In this document: positions 48,101 through 49,044 of the stretch, in pieces
How the letters are laid out: the number at the start of each line of letters is the position of its first letter
Numbering within the stretch: position 1 is the first letter of the stretch
NCBI GenBank assembly: GCA_018806985.1
Contig: JADANN010000302.1
Span: 1,248,001-1,312,000 of the forward strand
DNA from: Angiostrongylus vasorum
Taxonomy: Eukaryota > Nematoda > Chromadorea > Rhabditida > Metastrongylidae
DNA: 64,000 nt
Direction of reading: 5' to 3'
Notes under the pieces: model-generated
What the model saw: only the letters and a program-made list of their open reading frames with translations
Database searches by the model: none
Told to the model about the DNA's origin: nothing
Made by a program: the position numbers and the translations under genes

Positions 48101-48617
48101 AAAAGCAATTACCCACTAGGCTCTCCTTTTTTTTTCCTTCCTCTCTCTTTCTTTTTGTTCGCTCTTTTTTTGTATAGCATTTTTTGCAGACATCACTAAT
48201 GCAGAAGAAGGTACATTTCGTGTGCCAAGAGCACAAGAACACGTACATTCCATATCCGATATCAGTAATCCGGACGACTGCCTTCTGATTCTCGATGATG
48301 TTTTTCCTTCAGTAACTTCTAGGTCAGGTACCATCGGTTGTGGTATCTATCTTCTTCCAATAAGAAAACGACACTTGTTTTTTTCGATGTATTTTTTTAA
48401 AAAACGACACTTCTCAGAGAATAAGTATGAAACAAATTCAGAGAAAAATTGTTAACTGTCTTAGACAGAAGTAAAGGTGTTTTTTTTCAACACATTTTAA
48501 AAATGAAATCTTTGTTTTAGCGATGCCTCACTACAACAACAGTCGATCATGCAACGAAGTATCAGAGAAACCTTACGAATCGTCTTAAGCAGCGACGCTG
48601 AGGAGACGCATCTCTGA
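5915..48617 (+). CDS. dgk-5: Diacylglycerol kinase, type IV (zeta/iota class), 21-exon gene model, 5' end incomplete
   Basis: Phosphorylates diacylglycerol to phosphatidic acid with ATP, ending DAG signals at membranes. The 21 exons listed below join in phase and give 869 residues plus a stop, with no internal stop or frameshift. Visible domains, numbered from the first full codon at 5916: Ser-rich and basic N-terminal region (1-160), first C1 (about 164-220, starting EHIWLP), second C1 (about 243-303), basic linker (304-350), catalytic DAGKc (about 355-485, GGDGT near 418 and GTGNDLAR near 447), accessory DAGKa (about 505-690), then a C-terminal tail. The spacing of the two C1 domains, the HHWIHK joint and the absence of EF hands, SAM, PH or RA domains point to the zeta/iota class, which is DGK-5 in Caenorhabditis. 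Vertebrate members carry ankyrin repeats after this core; none are seen here. Class assignment is confident; the symbol is inferred from class. The start codon lies upstream or in an unseen exon. Confidence 0.93.
6550..6652 (+). CDS. dgk-5: Kinase exon: basic segment before the first C1 domain
   Basis: Acceptor TTTTTAG, donor CAG|GTTGGT. It codes for 34 residues, including a Lys/Arg-rich stretch ([12 protein letters not shown]) and ending RYWLDEQ, and finishes in phase 0. An 8.65 kb intron follows that holds two LINEs and two SINE-F copies. Confidence 0.8.
6786..7197 (-). repeat. SINE-F copy 2
   Basis: Same family; it retains GATTTGCCACCGTGCAACT and the ending AGGTAAACCATTGGGAG. More diverged, with an internal duplication of the ATTCCATTCC motif near 6850. 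Confidence 0.82.
7390..10540 (-). mobile_element. RTE-type LINE, copy B, a different family (RTE-B)
   Basis: The 5' part is at 10046-10500 ([13 protein letters not shown] resembles the endonuclease opening YNARTL), linker and RT N-terminal part at 8971-9303 and 8571-8880, RT core at 8115-8555 ([20 protein letters not shown], then [13 protein letters not shown], with the catalytic aspartates degraded), and the C-terminal region at 7732-8076 ([14 protein letters not shown]). The 3' end near 7400 shows a repeated TACTTGGA/ATACTTGG motif. Several frameshifts make it inactive. It abuts RTE-A on its 5' side. Confidence 0.85.
10545..13890 (-). mobile_element. RTE-type LINE, copy A, nearly full length (RTE-A)
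   Basis: Reading the minus strand from about 13890 there is a 5' leader, then an apurinic-type endonuclease start at 13157-13426 ([28 protein letters not shown]), more endonuclease at 12710-13123 ([18 protein letters not shown]), a linker around 12100-12330, RT pieces at 11380-11900 ([10 protein letters not shown] in the 11850 area), and the C-terminal region at 10600-11307 ([19 protein letters not shown]). Frames shift several times, so the copy is dead. The order and about 3.3 kb length fit RTE elements, whose single ORF has endonuclease then RT. It lies in the kinase intron in opposite orientation. Confidence 0.88.
13891..14620. other. No recognised feature
   Basis: Flank between the RTE-A 5' end and SINE-F copy 3. 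Short open frames only. Confidence 0.4.
14621..15000 (-). repeat. SINE-F copy 3, inside an AAT-rich tract
   Basis: A full-length copy flanked on both sides by ATA/AAT repeats (14595-14620 and 15001-15045), either a duplicated target or the simple-repeat tail. Confidence 0.86.
15305..15391 (+). CDS. dgk-5: Kinase exon: start of C1 domain 1
   Basis: Acceptor TTTCAG, donor AAG|GTTCTT; 29 codons in phase 0. It contains EHIWLPSS, the hallmark opening of the first C1 domain in zeta/iota kinases, and ends ECYVGDK, which supplies the first zinc-binding His and Cys. The next exon completes the C..C pair. Confidence 0.92.
15522..15870. repeat. Two-copy tandem repeat, about 175-base unit
   Basis: The unit beginning CATCATATGTAATAAAAGGC at 15523 recurs at 15699 as CATCATATAATAATAAAAGG. 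Both continue through GCAGCACGAATCGAACATTG and GAGAGCAGCATC with few differences, ending near AAAATTCACCATTTCATTTA / AAAATTCACCATTTGATTTA. A local duplication, moderately diverged. Confidence 0.85.
15868..16175 (+). repeat. SINE-G (tRNA-derived)
   Basis: It begins GCTCGTGTGGCGCAGTGG, a tRNA-like A box, continues through AGCAGACTCGTTCGGGATGA and GGCTCGAATGCATGGGGTAT, and ends GCTTTATGCTTCATCCTTTT. The B-box region is diverged. Confidence 0.75.
16180..16930. other. Kinase intron, no recognised feature
   Basis: AT-rich intronic sequence between a SINE-G copy and the C1 exon. Confidence 0.45.
16932..17015 (+). CDS. dgk-5: Kinase exon: core of C1 domain 1
   Basis: Acceptor TTTTTTCAG, donor AGG|GTAAAC; 28 codons in phase 0. 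It carries [19 protein letters not shown] with the C-x2-C and H-x2-C zinc ligands, followed by TSCFSLLAR. This is the conserved KCAACKIVVHT block of type IV kinases. The exon sits just upstream of an inverted pair of Penelope-type terminal repeats. Confidence 0.95.
17060..17440. mobile_element. Inverted pair of Penelope-like terminal repeats
   Basis: A minus-strand hammerhead-like core at 17180-17207 and a plus-strand one at 17333-17359 face each other about 125 bases apart. Flanks match in inverted orientation (CGACGTTGTTATAGAAGTTC against GAACTATAACAACTTCGCGT). Confidence 0.72.
17725..18030. repeat. SINE-H foldback: two copies head to head
   Basis: The segment ACTCCGGACCGCAG-GTGTCTGCGGTGGGGAACG at 17730 is repeated in reverse complement up to CCCCACCGCAGACCTGCGGT at 17945, with arms of about 110 bases around a short centre near 17842-17860. 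Each arm carries the tRNA-like stretch (minus-strand GGTGTGGTGGTGAACGCG as A box, GCGTTCGTTCCCCACCGC as B box). The right flank ends in the family tail (TGCCATTAAAAAAGAATAGG, AGTAAGTAAAAAGG). Confidence 0.82.
18050..18410 (-). mobile_element. Penelope-like terminal repeat and 3' UTR fragment
   Basis: CGTTAAAGCTGGCGTCTCGG and AGTATACAATTTACTACGCC are the reverse complement of the 3' terminus seen at 52300 and 19920. The hammerhead-like core is degraded. It lies head to head with the element starting at 18420. Confidence 0.65.
18420..20085 (+). mobile_element. Penelope-like element with RT and GIY-YIG
   Basis: RT motif A ([15 protein letters not shown]) is at 18565-18610, and motif C YIDDC at about 18808-18824 in a frame one base off the next part. 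An intact 198-codon stretch at 18818-19414 has [21 protein letters not shown] and [16 protein letters not shown] sequence ([20 protein letters not shown]) follows at 19440-19502. The 3' UTR and terminal repeat run to 20085. It is 5' truncated and frameshifted. Confidence 0.87.
20120..20390 (+). repeat. SINE-G, diverged copy
   Basis: It retains TCGGCAAATTGATACGAGAC, GGAATGCATGATCATCGCTC and the end CGCCGAATGCTTCATCCTTT. The tRNA-like head is degraded. Confidence 0.6.
20857..20958 (+). CDS. dgk-5: Kinase exon: end of C1 domain 1 and joint to C1 domain 2
   Basis: Acceptor ATTTAAG, donor AAG|GTGTGT; 34 codons in phase 0. It starts LNLNCKVTF, with the last Cys of C1 domain 1, and ends [10 protein letters not shown], the His-Trp joint that opens C1 domain 2 in this class. 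Confidence 0.92.
21050..21280 (-). repeat. SINE-H (tRNA-derived)
   Basis: It reads GGTGTCGGCGGTGGGGAACG, AACGCGTTCACCACCACACC, then the family tail TACCCTGCCATTAAAAAGAA and GGCAGTAAGTAATAAG. It lies 300 bases before a kinase exon. Confidence 0.75.
21579..21656 (+). CDS. dgk-5: Kinase exon: first half of C1 domain 2
   Basis: Acceptor CCATTTAG, donor AAG|GTACGT; 26 codons in phase 0. It reads [19 protein letters not shown] and so on, matching the GKCRxCGKGFQQK block of zeta/iota kinases. An internal GTAAGT is not used, because reading through it keeps the C-x2-C motif intact. Confidence 0.94.
21837..21919 (+). CDS. dgk-5: Kinase exon: second half of C1 domain 2
   Basis: Acceptor CTCAG, donor AG|GTAGAT; 27 codons plus 2 bases. 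It reads [20 protein letters not shown], the CSWCKxxYH signature of the second C1 domain. Confidence 0.95.
22364..22475 (+). CDS. dgk-5: Kinase exon: C1 exit and basic linker
   Basis: Acceptor ACATAG; best donor AAA|GTCAGT. It starts with one base completing Arg and reads [17 protein letters not shown], the conserved 'G..L..VIVPP.WI' exit of the second C1 domain. An Arg/Lys-rich stretch follows ([17 protein letters not shown]). Basic linkers at this position form the nuclear-localisation / MARCKS-like segment of vertebrate zeta kinases, so a similar role is inferred. Confidence 0.88.
22606..22735 (+). CDS. Possible optional linker exon
   Basis: After TTGAAG at about 22600 an open stretch ([20 protein letters not shown] and beyond) runs to a stop near 22743. 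It lies in the intron between the basic linker exon and the first catalytic exon. The two flanking exons already join in phase without it and no clear donor closes it, so it is at best an alternative exon. Confidence 0.15.
23122..23217 (+). CDS. dgk-5: Kinase exon: start of the catalytic domain
   Basis: Acceptor GTTTTAG, donor AAG|GTTTGG; 32 codons in phase 0. It reads through FVVKPNDW to [14 protein letters not shown], the first beta strand and glycine-rich turn of the DAGKc domain. Confidence 0.96.
23822..24112 (+). repeat. SINE-G, followed by (TA)n
   Basis: The head GTGTGTGACGCAGTGGCCGG, middle CGGCAAATCGGTACCAGACT and end CGCCGAAAGCTTTATCCTTT identify the family. It sits in the intron just before the GGDGT exon. 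Confidence 0.8.
24115..24170. repeat. (TA)n microsatellite next to a splice acceptor
   Basis: Almost pure TA/AT repeats with one GC interruption, ending about 10 bases before the acceptor of the GGDGT exon. It replaces the usual T-rich tract. Confidence 0.9.
24182..24361 (+). CDS. dgk-5: Kinase exon: ATP-binding core
   Basis: Acceptor TCTAG directly after a (TA)n tract; donor GT|GTGAGT. There are 60 codons in phase 0: [20 protein letters not shown], then [25 protein letters not shown] is the nucleotide-binding motif whose glycines are required for activity in the family. Confidence 0.97.
24713..24870 (+). CDS. dgk-5: Kinase exon: GTGNDLAR motif
   Basis: Acceptor TTTTCAG, donor CG|GTGAGG. 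It carries [20 protein letters not shown] and then [11 protein letters not shown]. The GTGNDLAR block is the second catalytic signature of diacylglycerol kinases. It ends with two bases that make Arg with the next exon. The following 6.8 kb intron holds a Penelope-like element with a nested 1.5 kb element. Confidence 0.97.
25430..25930. repeat. Two related repeat segments with a tRNA-like stretch between
   Basis: Segments near 25450-25545 and 25815-25915 share an order of similar blocks (GGCATTCAGAAAGAATACAG against GGTATTCATAAAGAAGAAAG, then ACATTCGTGGAGTTATAGGT against ACCTTCGTGGATGATGGGTA). Between them GGCTGGCGCAGTGGAAGTAA resembles a SINE A box. Probably an older SINE family; not resolved. 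Confidence 0.35.
26219..27682 (+). mobile_element. Penelope-like element, N-terminal region and RT (5' part)
   Basis: The + strand codes for an N-terminal block ([20 protein letters not shown]), [13 protein letters not shown] sequence near 26400, RT motif A ([15 protein letters not shown]) near 26670, motif C region [10 protein letters not shown] near 26965 (usual form YIDDC), then [10 protein letters not shown] and [10 protein letters not shown], and the start of a GIY-YIG domain ([20 protein letters not shown]) at 27615-27680. Several frameshifts. The RT plus C-terminal GIY-YIG order defines Penelope-like elements. It is interrupted at 27683 by another element. Confidence 0.88.
27683..29204 (+). 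mobile_element. Element J, copy 1 (1.52 kb), nested in a Penelope-like element
   Basis: It begins ATTGTAGCTGCTAGTGGAA and ends CTGGGAATAGCTGCTA. Imperfect 8-base flanks CTCTGCAT and TACTGCGT derive from the interrupted GIY-YIG sequence. Two short open frames (28655-28984 and 28974-29180) recur in copy 2, but changes between the copies do not clearly spare amino acids. No transposase or RT is recognised, so it is probably a non-autonomous DNA element; class unknown. Confidence 0.75.
29205..29770 (+). mobile_element. Penelope-like element, 3' part after the nested insertion
   Basis: It resumes with CTGCGTTCGTATAAAAGAAC, the continuation of the GIY-YIG region, then GGAGAAGATTTTGAATTAGG, a 3' UTR (GAATGCTTCATTATCACGCG) and the terminal repeat with a hammerhead-like core at 29682. 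Together with 26219-27682 it forms one element. Confidence 0.8.
29682..29728 (+). ncRNA. Hammerhead-ribozyme-like core
   Basis: CTGAGGA, stem II AGGCGAAATCCCCT (weakened by a change), GAAA, stem III CGTT-AGCTTG-AACG, then TA as the expected cleavage dinucleotide context. Stem I is not convincing. Confidence 0.5.
29771..30354. other. Kinase intron, no recognised feature
   Basis: Between a Penelope-like tail and the RTE-B fragment. No repeat shared elsewhere was noticed. Confidence 0.4.
30355..30860 (-). mobile_element. 3' fragment of an RTE-B family LINE
   Basis: Sequence from 30370 (TACTTGGGTGGTCAGTGTTC) follows the 3' end of RTE-B at 7430 and remains alignable by eye through 30600-30800 (for example GTGATAGGTTCTGAGGATC against the 7770 region). 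It is 5' truncated, the usual outcome of target-primed integration. Confidence 0.65.
31105..31340 (-). repeat. SINE-F truncated copy
   Basis: It retains TTCCTAGAGTCCCGAGGTC, TTGTGGATCAGAGTGAAATT and TGTACATCGCAATTCGACA but lacks the RTE-like end and has an internal deletion. Confidence 0.65.
31697..31854 (+). CDS. dgk-5: Kinase exon: start of the accessory domain
   Basis: Acceptor TTCAG, donor A|GTACGT. It starts [10 protein letters not shown] and ends [20 protein letters not shown], the opening of the DAGKa domain (NNYFSxGxDAxV in the family). Confidence 0.96.
31960..32260. repeat. SINE-H-related foldback
   Basis: GGGATGCTGAGATATGAG at 31968 faces ATGTCAGCATCCCTATGG near 32178 in inverted orientation, with a tRNA-like stretch (GGCAATTGCGGGCTCGAGAA) between. 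It ends in the family tail GCCGTGCCATGAAAAAAAAA. It follows a kinase exon by 100 bases. Confidence 0.55.
32320..32570 (-). repeat. SINE-H
   Basis: GTTTGCAAAACTCCGAACCG, GCGTTCACCACCACACCATG and GGGTCCTTCGTTTAGCC identify it. A tail (GTAGGCAGTAAGTAAATAGT) lies at 32535. Confidence 0.75.
32640..32765 (+). repeat. SINE-H fragment, forward orientation
   Basis: TTGGTGAACACGCTCCCCCC, AATAGTGTGTTCCATCCCCA and CCGCAGACACATCCCAGCA match the family in the opposite orientation to the copy just upstream. Confidence 0.6.
32840..33035 (-). mobile_element. Penelope-like terminal repeat
   Basis: The hammerhead-like core at 32990-33016 has a fully paired stem II (GGCG AAAT CGCC). It is preceded on + by a GTT-rich tract (32935-32975). 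Confidence 0.65.
32990..33016 (-). ncRNA. Hammerhead-ribozyme-like core, perfect stem II
   Basis: Minus strand: CTGAGGA, GGCG-AAAT-CGCC, GAAA. The stem III strand follows as CGTC ... GGAC and pairs partly. Confidence 0.45.
33085..33262 (+). repeat. Probable SINE-G relic
   Basis: CCCTCCGTGGTCGGGAAATT and TGTACCGTACTTTTTTGGGA resemble the core of the family. The head is lost. Confidence 0.35.
33280..34140 (+). mobile_element. Element J, copy 3, partial and diverged
   Basis: From about 33380 (TCAAACTTGGGTGATTAAAC) to 34100 it follows copy 1 closely (CCTATAGCGGCTTAACAGAA, GCATGGCGTACATTGCGGGA). The left end is weakly similar and the right third is replaced by unrelated GAATGA-rich sequence. It contains extra tandem units of GAGGGAGACAGTATGCTG. 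Confidence 0.75.
33665..33755. repeat. Small tandem repeat inside element J copy 3
   Basis: About three units of roughly 30 bases (GAGGGAGACAGTATGCTG, AAGGAGACTGTACGCTGAG, GAGGGAGACAGTATGCTGAG). Copy 1 has a single unit at 28105. Confidence 0.75.
34150..35800. other. Kinase intron, mostly unrecognised
   Basis: 34140-34260 is rich in GAATGA/GATGA motifs. A short hairpin (GAGAACTTTC near 34664 with GAAGTTCTC near 34680) is seen. 35230-35275 ends in AAATAAGCAATAAGTAATAA, like a SINE-H tail, but no clear head precedes it. Confidence 0.4.
35803..36198 (-). repeat. SINE-F copy 4
   Basis: A full-length copy starting in TACTTGATACTTGAACTT and ending GTTAAACCGTTGG. A 191-codon minus-strand open frame spans it and unique sequence beyond; no protein similarity is visible in that frame. 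Confidence 0.86.
36570..36790. repeat. SINE-H foldback with shortened left arm
   Basis: AACTCCCGACCGCAGATGTC at 36653 pairs in reverse with CACCGCAGATACCTGTAGTT near 36740, and the tRNA-like stretch GGTCTGGTGGTGAACGCGTT lies in the right arm. The tail GGCAGGGTATTTTTGTGAAA is on the left. Confidence 0.65.
36893..37011 (+). CDS. dgk-5: Kinase exon: accessory domain
   Basis: Acceptor CATTTAG, donor GAG|GTTGTT. It reads [20 protein letters not shown] and then [13 protein letters not shown]; the N-S-R-x-x-N-K/R block is conserved across the family. It ends in phase 0. Confidence 0.95.
37012..37677. other. Kinase intron, no recognised feature
   Basis: No repeat or extra exon seen. The intron between 37861 and 38344 is likewise empty. 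Confidence 0.45.
37678..37860 (+). CDS. dgk-5: Kinase exon: accessory domain centre
   Basis: Acceptor TTTCAG, donor CTG|GTCTGT; 61 codons in phase 0. It contains [28 protein letters not shown] and [11 protein letters not shown], which are conserved landmarks of DAGKa. The donor is inferred because the next exon (AALQMGG) continues the family's 'LAALQVGGHGERL' block exactly. Confidence 0.95.
38345..38455 (-). repeat. SINE-H core
   Basis: GTCTGCGGTGGGGAACGAAC, GCGCGTTCACCACCACACCA and CCTTCGTTTCGCCTGTCTCT. No tail; the next sequence is a 5'-truncated LINE. Confidence 0.78.
38480..39565 (+). mobile_element. 5'-truncated RTE-A family LINE
   Basis: It starts in the RT domain: [20 protein letters not shown], then [19 protein letters not shown] and [20 protein letters not shown] at 38567-38845, next [20 protein letters not shown] at 38859, and a C-terminal part through 39540 ([20 protein letters not shown]). 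The F-A/H-D-D position is disrupted and frames shift near 38845 and 39050. It is the same family as RTE-A. Its 5' truncation point lies directly after a SINE-H copy. Confidence 0.87.
39590..39875 (+). repeat. SINE-G
   Basis: The head GCGTGCGGCGCAGTGGTTGG (A box) and GGGATTGATCCCCGC (B-box-like), then GGCAATTTGGTACCAGACTT and CATGGTGCATCCTTCAGGGG. It starts about 25 bases after the 3' end of an RTE-A fragment. Confidence 0.85.
40047..40133 (+). CDS. dgk-5: Kinase exon: accessory domain
   Basis: Acceptor GTTTTAG, donor CAG|GTATGA; 29 codons in phase 0 ([20 protein letters not shown], then KAIPMQ). Confidence 0.95.
40215..40515 (+). repeat. SINE-G, diverged
   Basis: The head GGTCCGTGTAGCGCAATGCT, middle CGTACCAGACTTGTCTTGGA and end GCCTTCCGCCTTATCTTTTA show the family. 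It lies 80 bases after a kinase exon. Confidence 0.7.
40765..41040 (-). repeat. SINE-G, reverse orientation
   Basis: The reverse complement shows the tail (GGATACACCATGCGTTCAAC read on +), the GCCTACCAATGTATCTTACC segment and a tRNA-like end near 41030 (TTACGCCACATGTCTC). It ends about 80 bases before a kinase exon. Confidence 0.65.
41123..41182 (+). CDS. dgk-5: Kinase exon: VDGEPC motif
   Basis: Acceptor GTTAAG, donor AAG|GTGAAA; 20 codons ([20 protein letters not shown]). VDGEPC is the conserved end of the accessory domain, and phase 0 joins it to the preceding IPMQ. Confidence 0.94.
41430..42080 (+). mobile_element. Penelope-like terminal repeat, second subfamily
   Basis: It starts at a terminus-like GAAGTTAACAGAAAGTCGGT and ends in CTCTGAGGAAGACGACGACG, TTAACCGAATAAACC. 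The 5' part (CCTGTATAAAGAGCGCCGCC) matches 57528-57545 (CCTGTATAAAAGCGCCTCGC). Overlapping open frames have no similarity. Confidence 0.55.
42615..42895 (+). repeat. SINE-G
   Basis: The head GTGTGGCGCAGTGGTTGGAG and CGTGGAATCGGTCCCGCGCC, then GGTCGGCAAATTGGTACCAG and the end CCGAAAGCTTTATACTTTAT. One of the cleanest copies. Confidence 0.87.
43140..43320 (-). repeat. SINE-F internal fragment
   Basis: It retains GATTTACTCTTAGCTAGGTT and GCACATCGCAGTTCAAAACC from the middle and 5' part of the family. It lies just upstream of a kinase exon. Confidence 0.55.
43426..43512 (+). CDS. dgk-5: Kinase exon: basic segment after the accessory domain
   Basis: Acceptor CTTTAG, donor CAG|GTGAGT; 29 codons in phase 0, rich in Arg and Lys ([20 protein letters not shown]). 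Vertebrate zeta and iota kinases have a similar basic patch here. Confidence 0.9.
43644..43743 (+). CDS. dgk-5: Kinase exon: C-terminal region
   Basis: Acceptor GTTGAG, donor G|GTTCGT; 33 codons plus one base ([20 protein letters not shown], then SFERLKNT). The 'V.V..VxxxDYExxxxDxxxLK' pattern is typical of zeta/iota kinases after the basic patch. The acceptor is weak and was chosen because it keeps phase 0. Confidence 0.85.
44085..44835 (-). mobile_element. Penelope-like 3' half
   Basis: Reverse orientation: terminal repeat with a hammerhead-like core (44146-44174), 3' UTR (CCAATATCACGCGTGATAAT on +), GIY-YIG relic (near 44520-44640), and the cysteine-rich linker before it (44680-44830). 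It lies in the intron before the kinase exon at 44955. Confidence 0.78.
44955..45086 (+). CDS. dgk-5: Kinase exon: C-terminal region
   Basis: Acceptor CTTTCAG, donor T|GTGAGC. After completing Gly it reads [20 protein letters not shown] and ends KDWRFLD, matching the 'LG...v.gdsDLe..R..I' and 'kWcFLD' blocks of the family. A Penelope-type fragment sits in the intron just before it. Confidence 0.9.
45245..45420 (-). repeat. tRNA-derived SINE related to SINE-H
   Basis: On the minus strand it has an A box (TAATGCAGTGGTTAACACG) and an exact-looking B box (GGGTTCGAATCCC), followed by GAGTTTTGCGAGTATCTCAT and the tail region (CCTCGTTATGAAACGAATAA). The arms of a tRNA fold pair only partly, so it is not a working tRNA. 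Confidence 0.65.
45421..46469. other. Kinase intron, no recognised gene
   Basis: It contains a truncated tRNA-like stretch (GGCCTCGGTGGTGCAGTGGG at 45660) and no other identifiable feature. Confidence 0.4.
46470..46720 (-). mobile_element. RTE reverse-transcriptase fragment
   Basis: The minus strand reads [20 protein letters not shown], then [11 protein letters not shown] and further LVTSN-stop-AEQMLA, which follow the 'GDTIsPKLFsATLexv', 'DGRyLhHLRFADD' and '[11 protein letters not shown]' blocks of RTE-A. It is an internal fragment with stops. The overlapping + strand open frame is its shadow. Confidence 0.7.
47008..47305 (+). repeat. SINE-G, best preserved copy
   Basis: The head GGCGCCTGTGGCGCAGTGGT, a tRNA-like A box, and GTGGAATCGATCCCCGCGCC as a B-box-like block. 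The body has TGCAAATTGGTACCAGACTT and TATGCATTCAATCACCCC, and the end reads GCTTTATCCTTTATCCTTTT. Confidence 0.88.
47306..48189. other. Kinase intron, no recognised feature
   Basis: Open frames at 47567-47857 show no similarity. The end is a T/C-rich tract (48121-48180) leading to the acceptor at 48189. Confidence 0.45.
48190..48322 (+). CDS. dgk-5: Kinase exon: RAQEH motif
   Basis: Acceptor TTTTTGCAG, donor AG|GTCAGG. It contains [16 protein letters not shown] and then DDCLLILDD, the conserved RAQEHLxYVxxI block that ends the kinase core in zeta/iota members. An alternative donor 5 bases downstream (G|GTACCA) would change the frame of the last exon and stop it sooner. Confidence 0.9.
48521..48617 (+). 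CDS. dgk-5: Kinase terminal exon, tail ending ETHL
   Basis: Acceptor GTTTTAG. In the frame given by the AG|GTCAGG donor it codes for 31 residues then TGA: a Gln/Ser/Arg-rich, probably helical stretch ([20 protein letters not shown]) and an acidic end finishing EETHL. No ankyrin repeat follows. The T-x-L ending resembles a class I PDZ ligand, as mammalian zeta also ends in a PDZ ligand; function here is inferred. Confidence 0.72.
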
Positions 48618-49040
48618 GCCGTCATATAATCGCTCGATCTCCAGAATAATCAAGATTCCTCATTCACAATGTCGTACCTTTCCTCTTACTATCATATACG
48701 TCACTGAAACTCGTGATTGCCATGCTCAGTAGCCGACTACTTCTGGTTGATGTCCCCAAATGGATATGACAATTGATTGTCAAGATGTTGTTACAATTGC
48801 TATTGTTGTCCAACTTCCAAAGAATACGCAAGTAGTGCTTTCCATGTCGAAGCCACTTCAGATGTCCTATACTTATTGTTTTAAAATTATTCGCTCATCG
48901 AATGATGATATACCCTACTCACTGGATAAGCTCAAGCCATTCAAGAGGAAAAGTGTTTGTCAGAGAGTATAGACGCACTAAAAAGAGCAGTAGAATAAAT
49001 CCTACTGTTGTCTCGTTTCTAGTCATTCTTCTCTATTGGT
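48618..49040 (+). other. Probable 3' UTR of the kinase gene
   Basis: No coding exon is recognised after the stop. An AATAAA at 48994-48999 is a plausible polyadenylation signal about 380 bases past the stop. A minus-strand Penelope-like element begins just beyond it. Confidence 0.5.
48994..48999 (+). promoter_or_regulatory. Candidate polyadenylation signal
   Basis: AATAAA downstream of the kinase stop codon, in non-repeat sequence. Chosen by position only. Confidence 0.4.
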
Positions 49041-49044
49041 TGTA

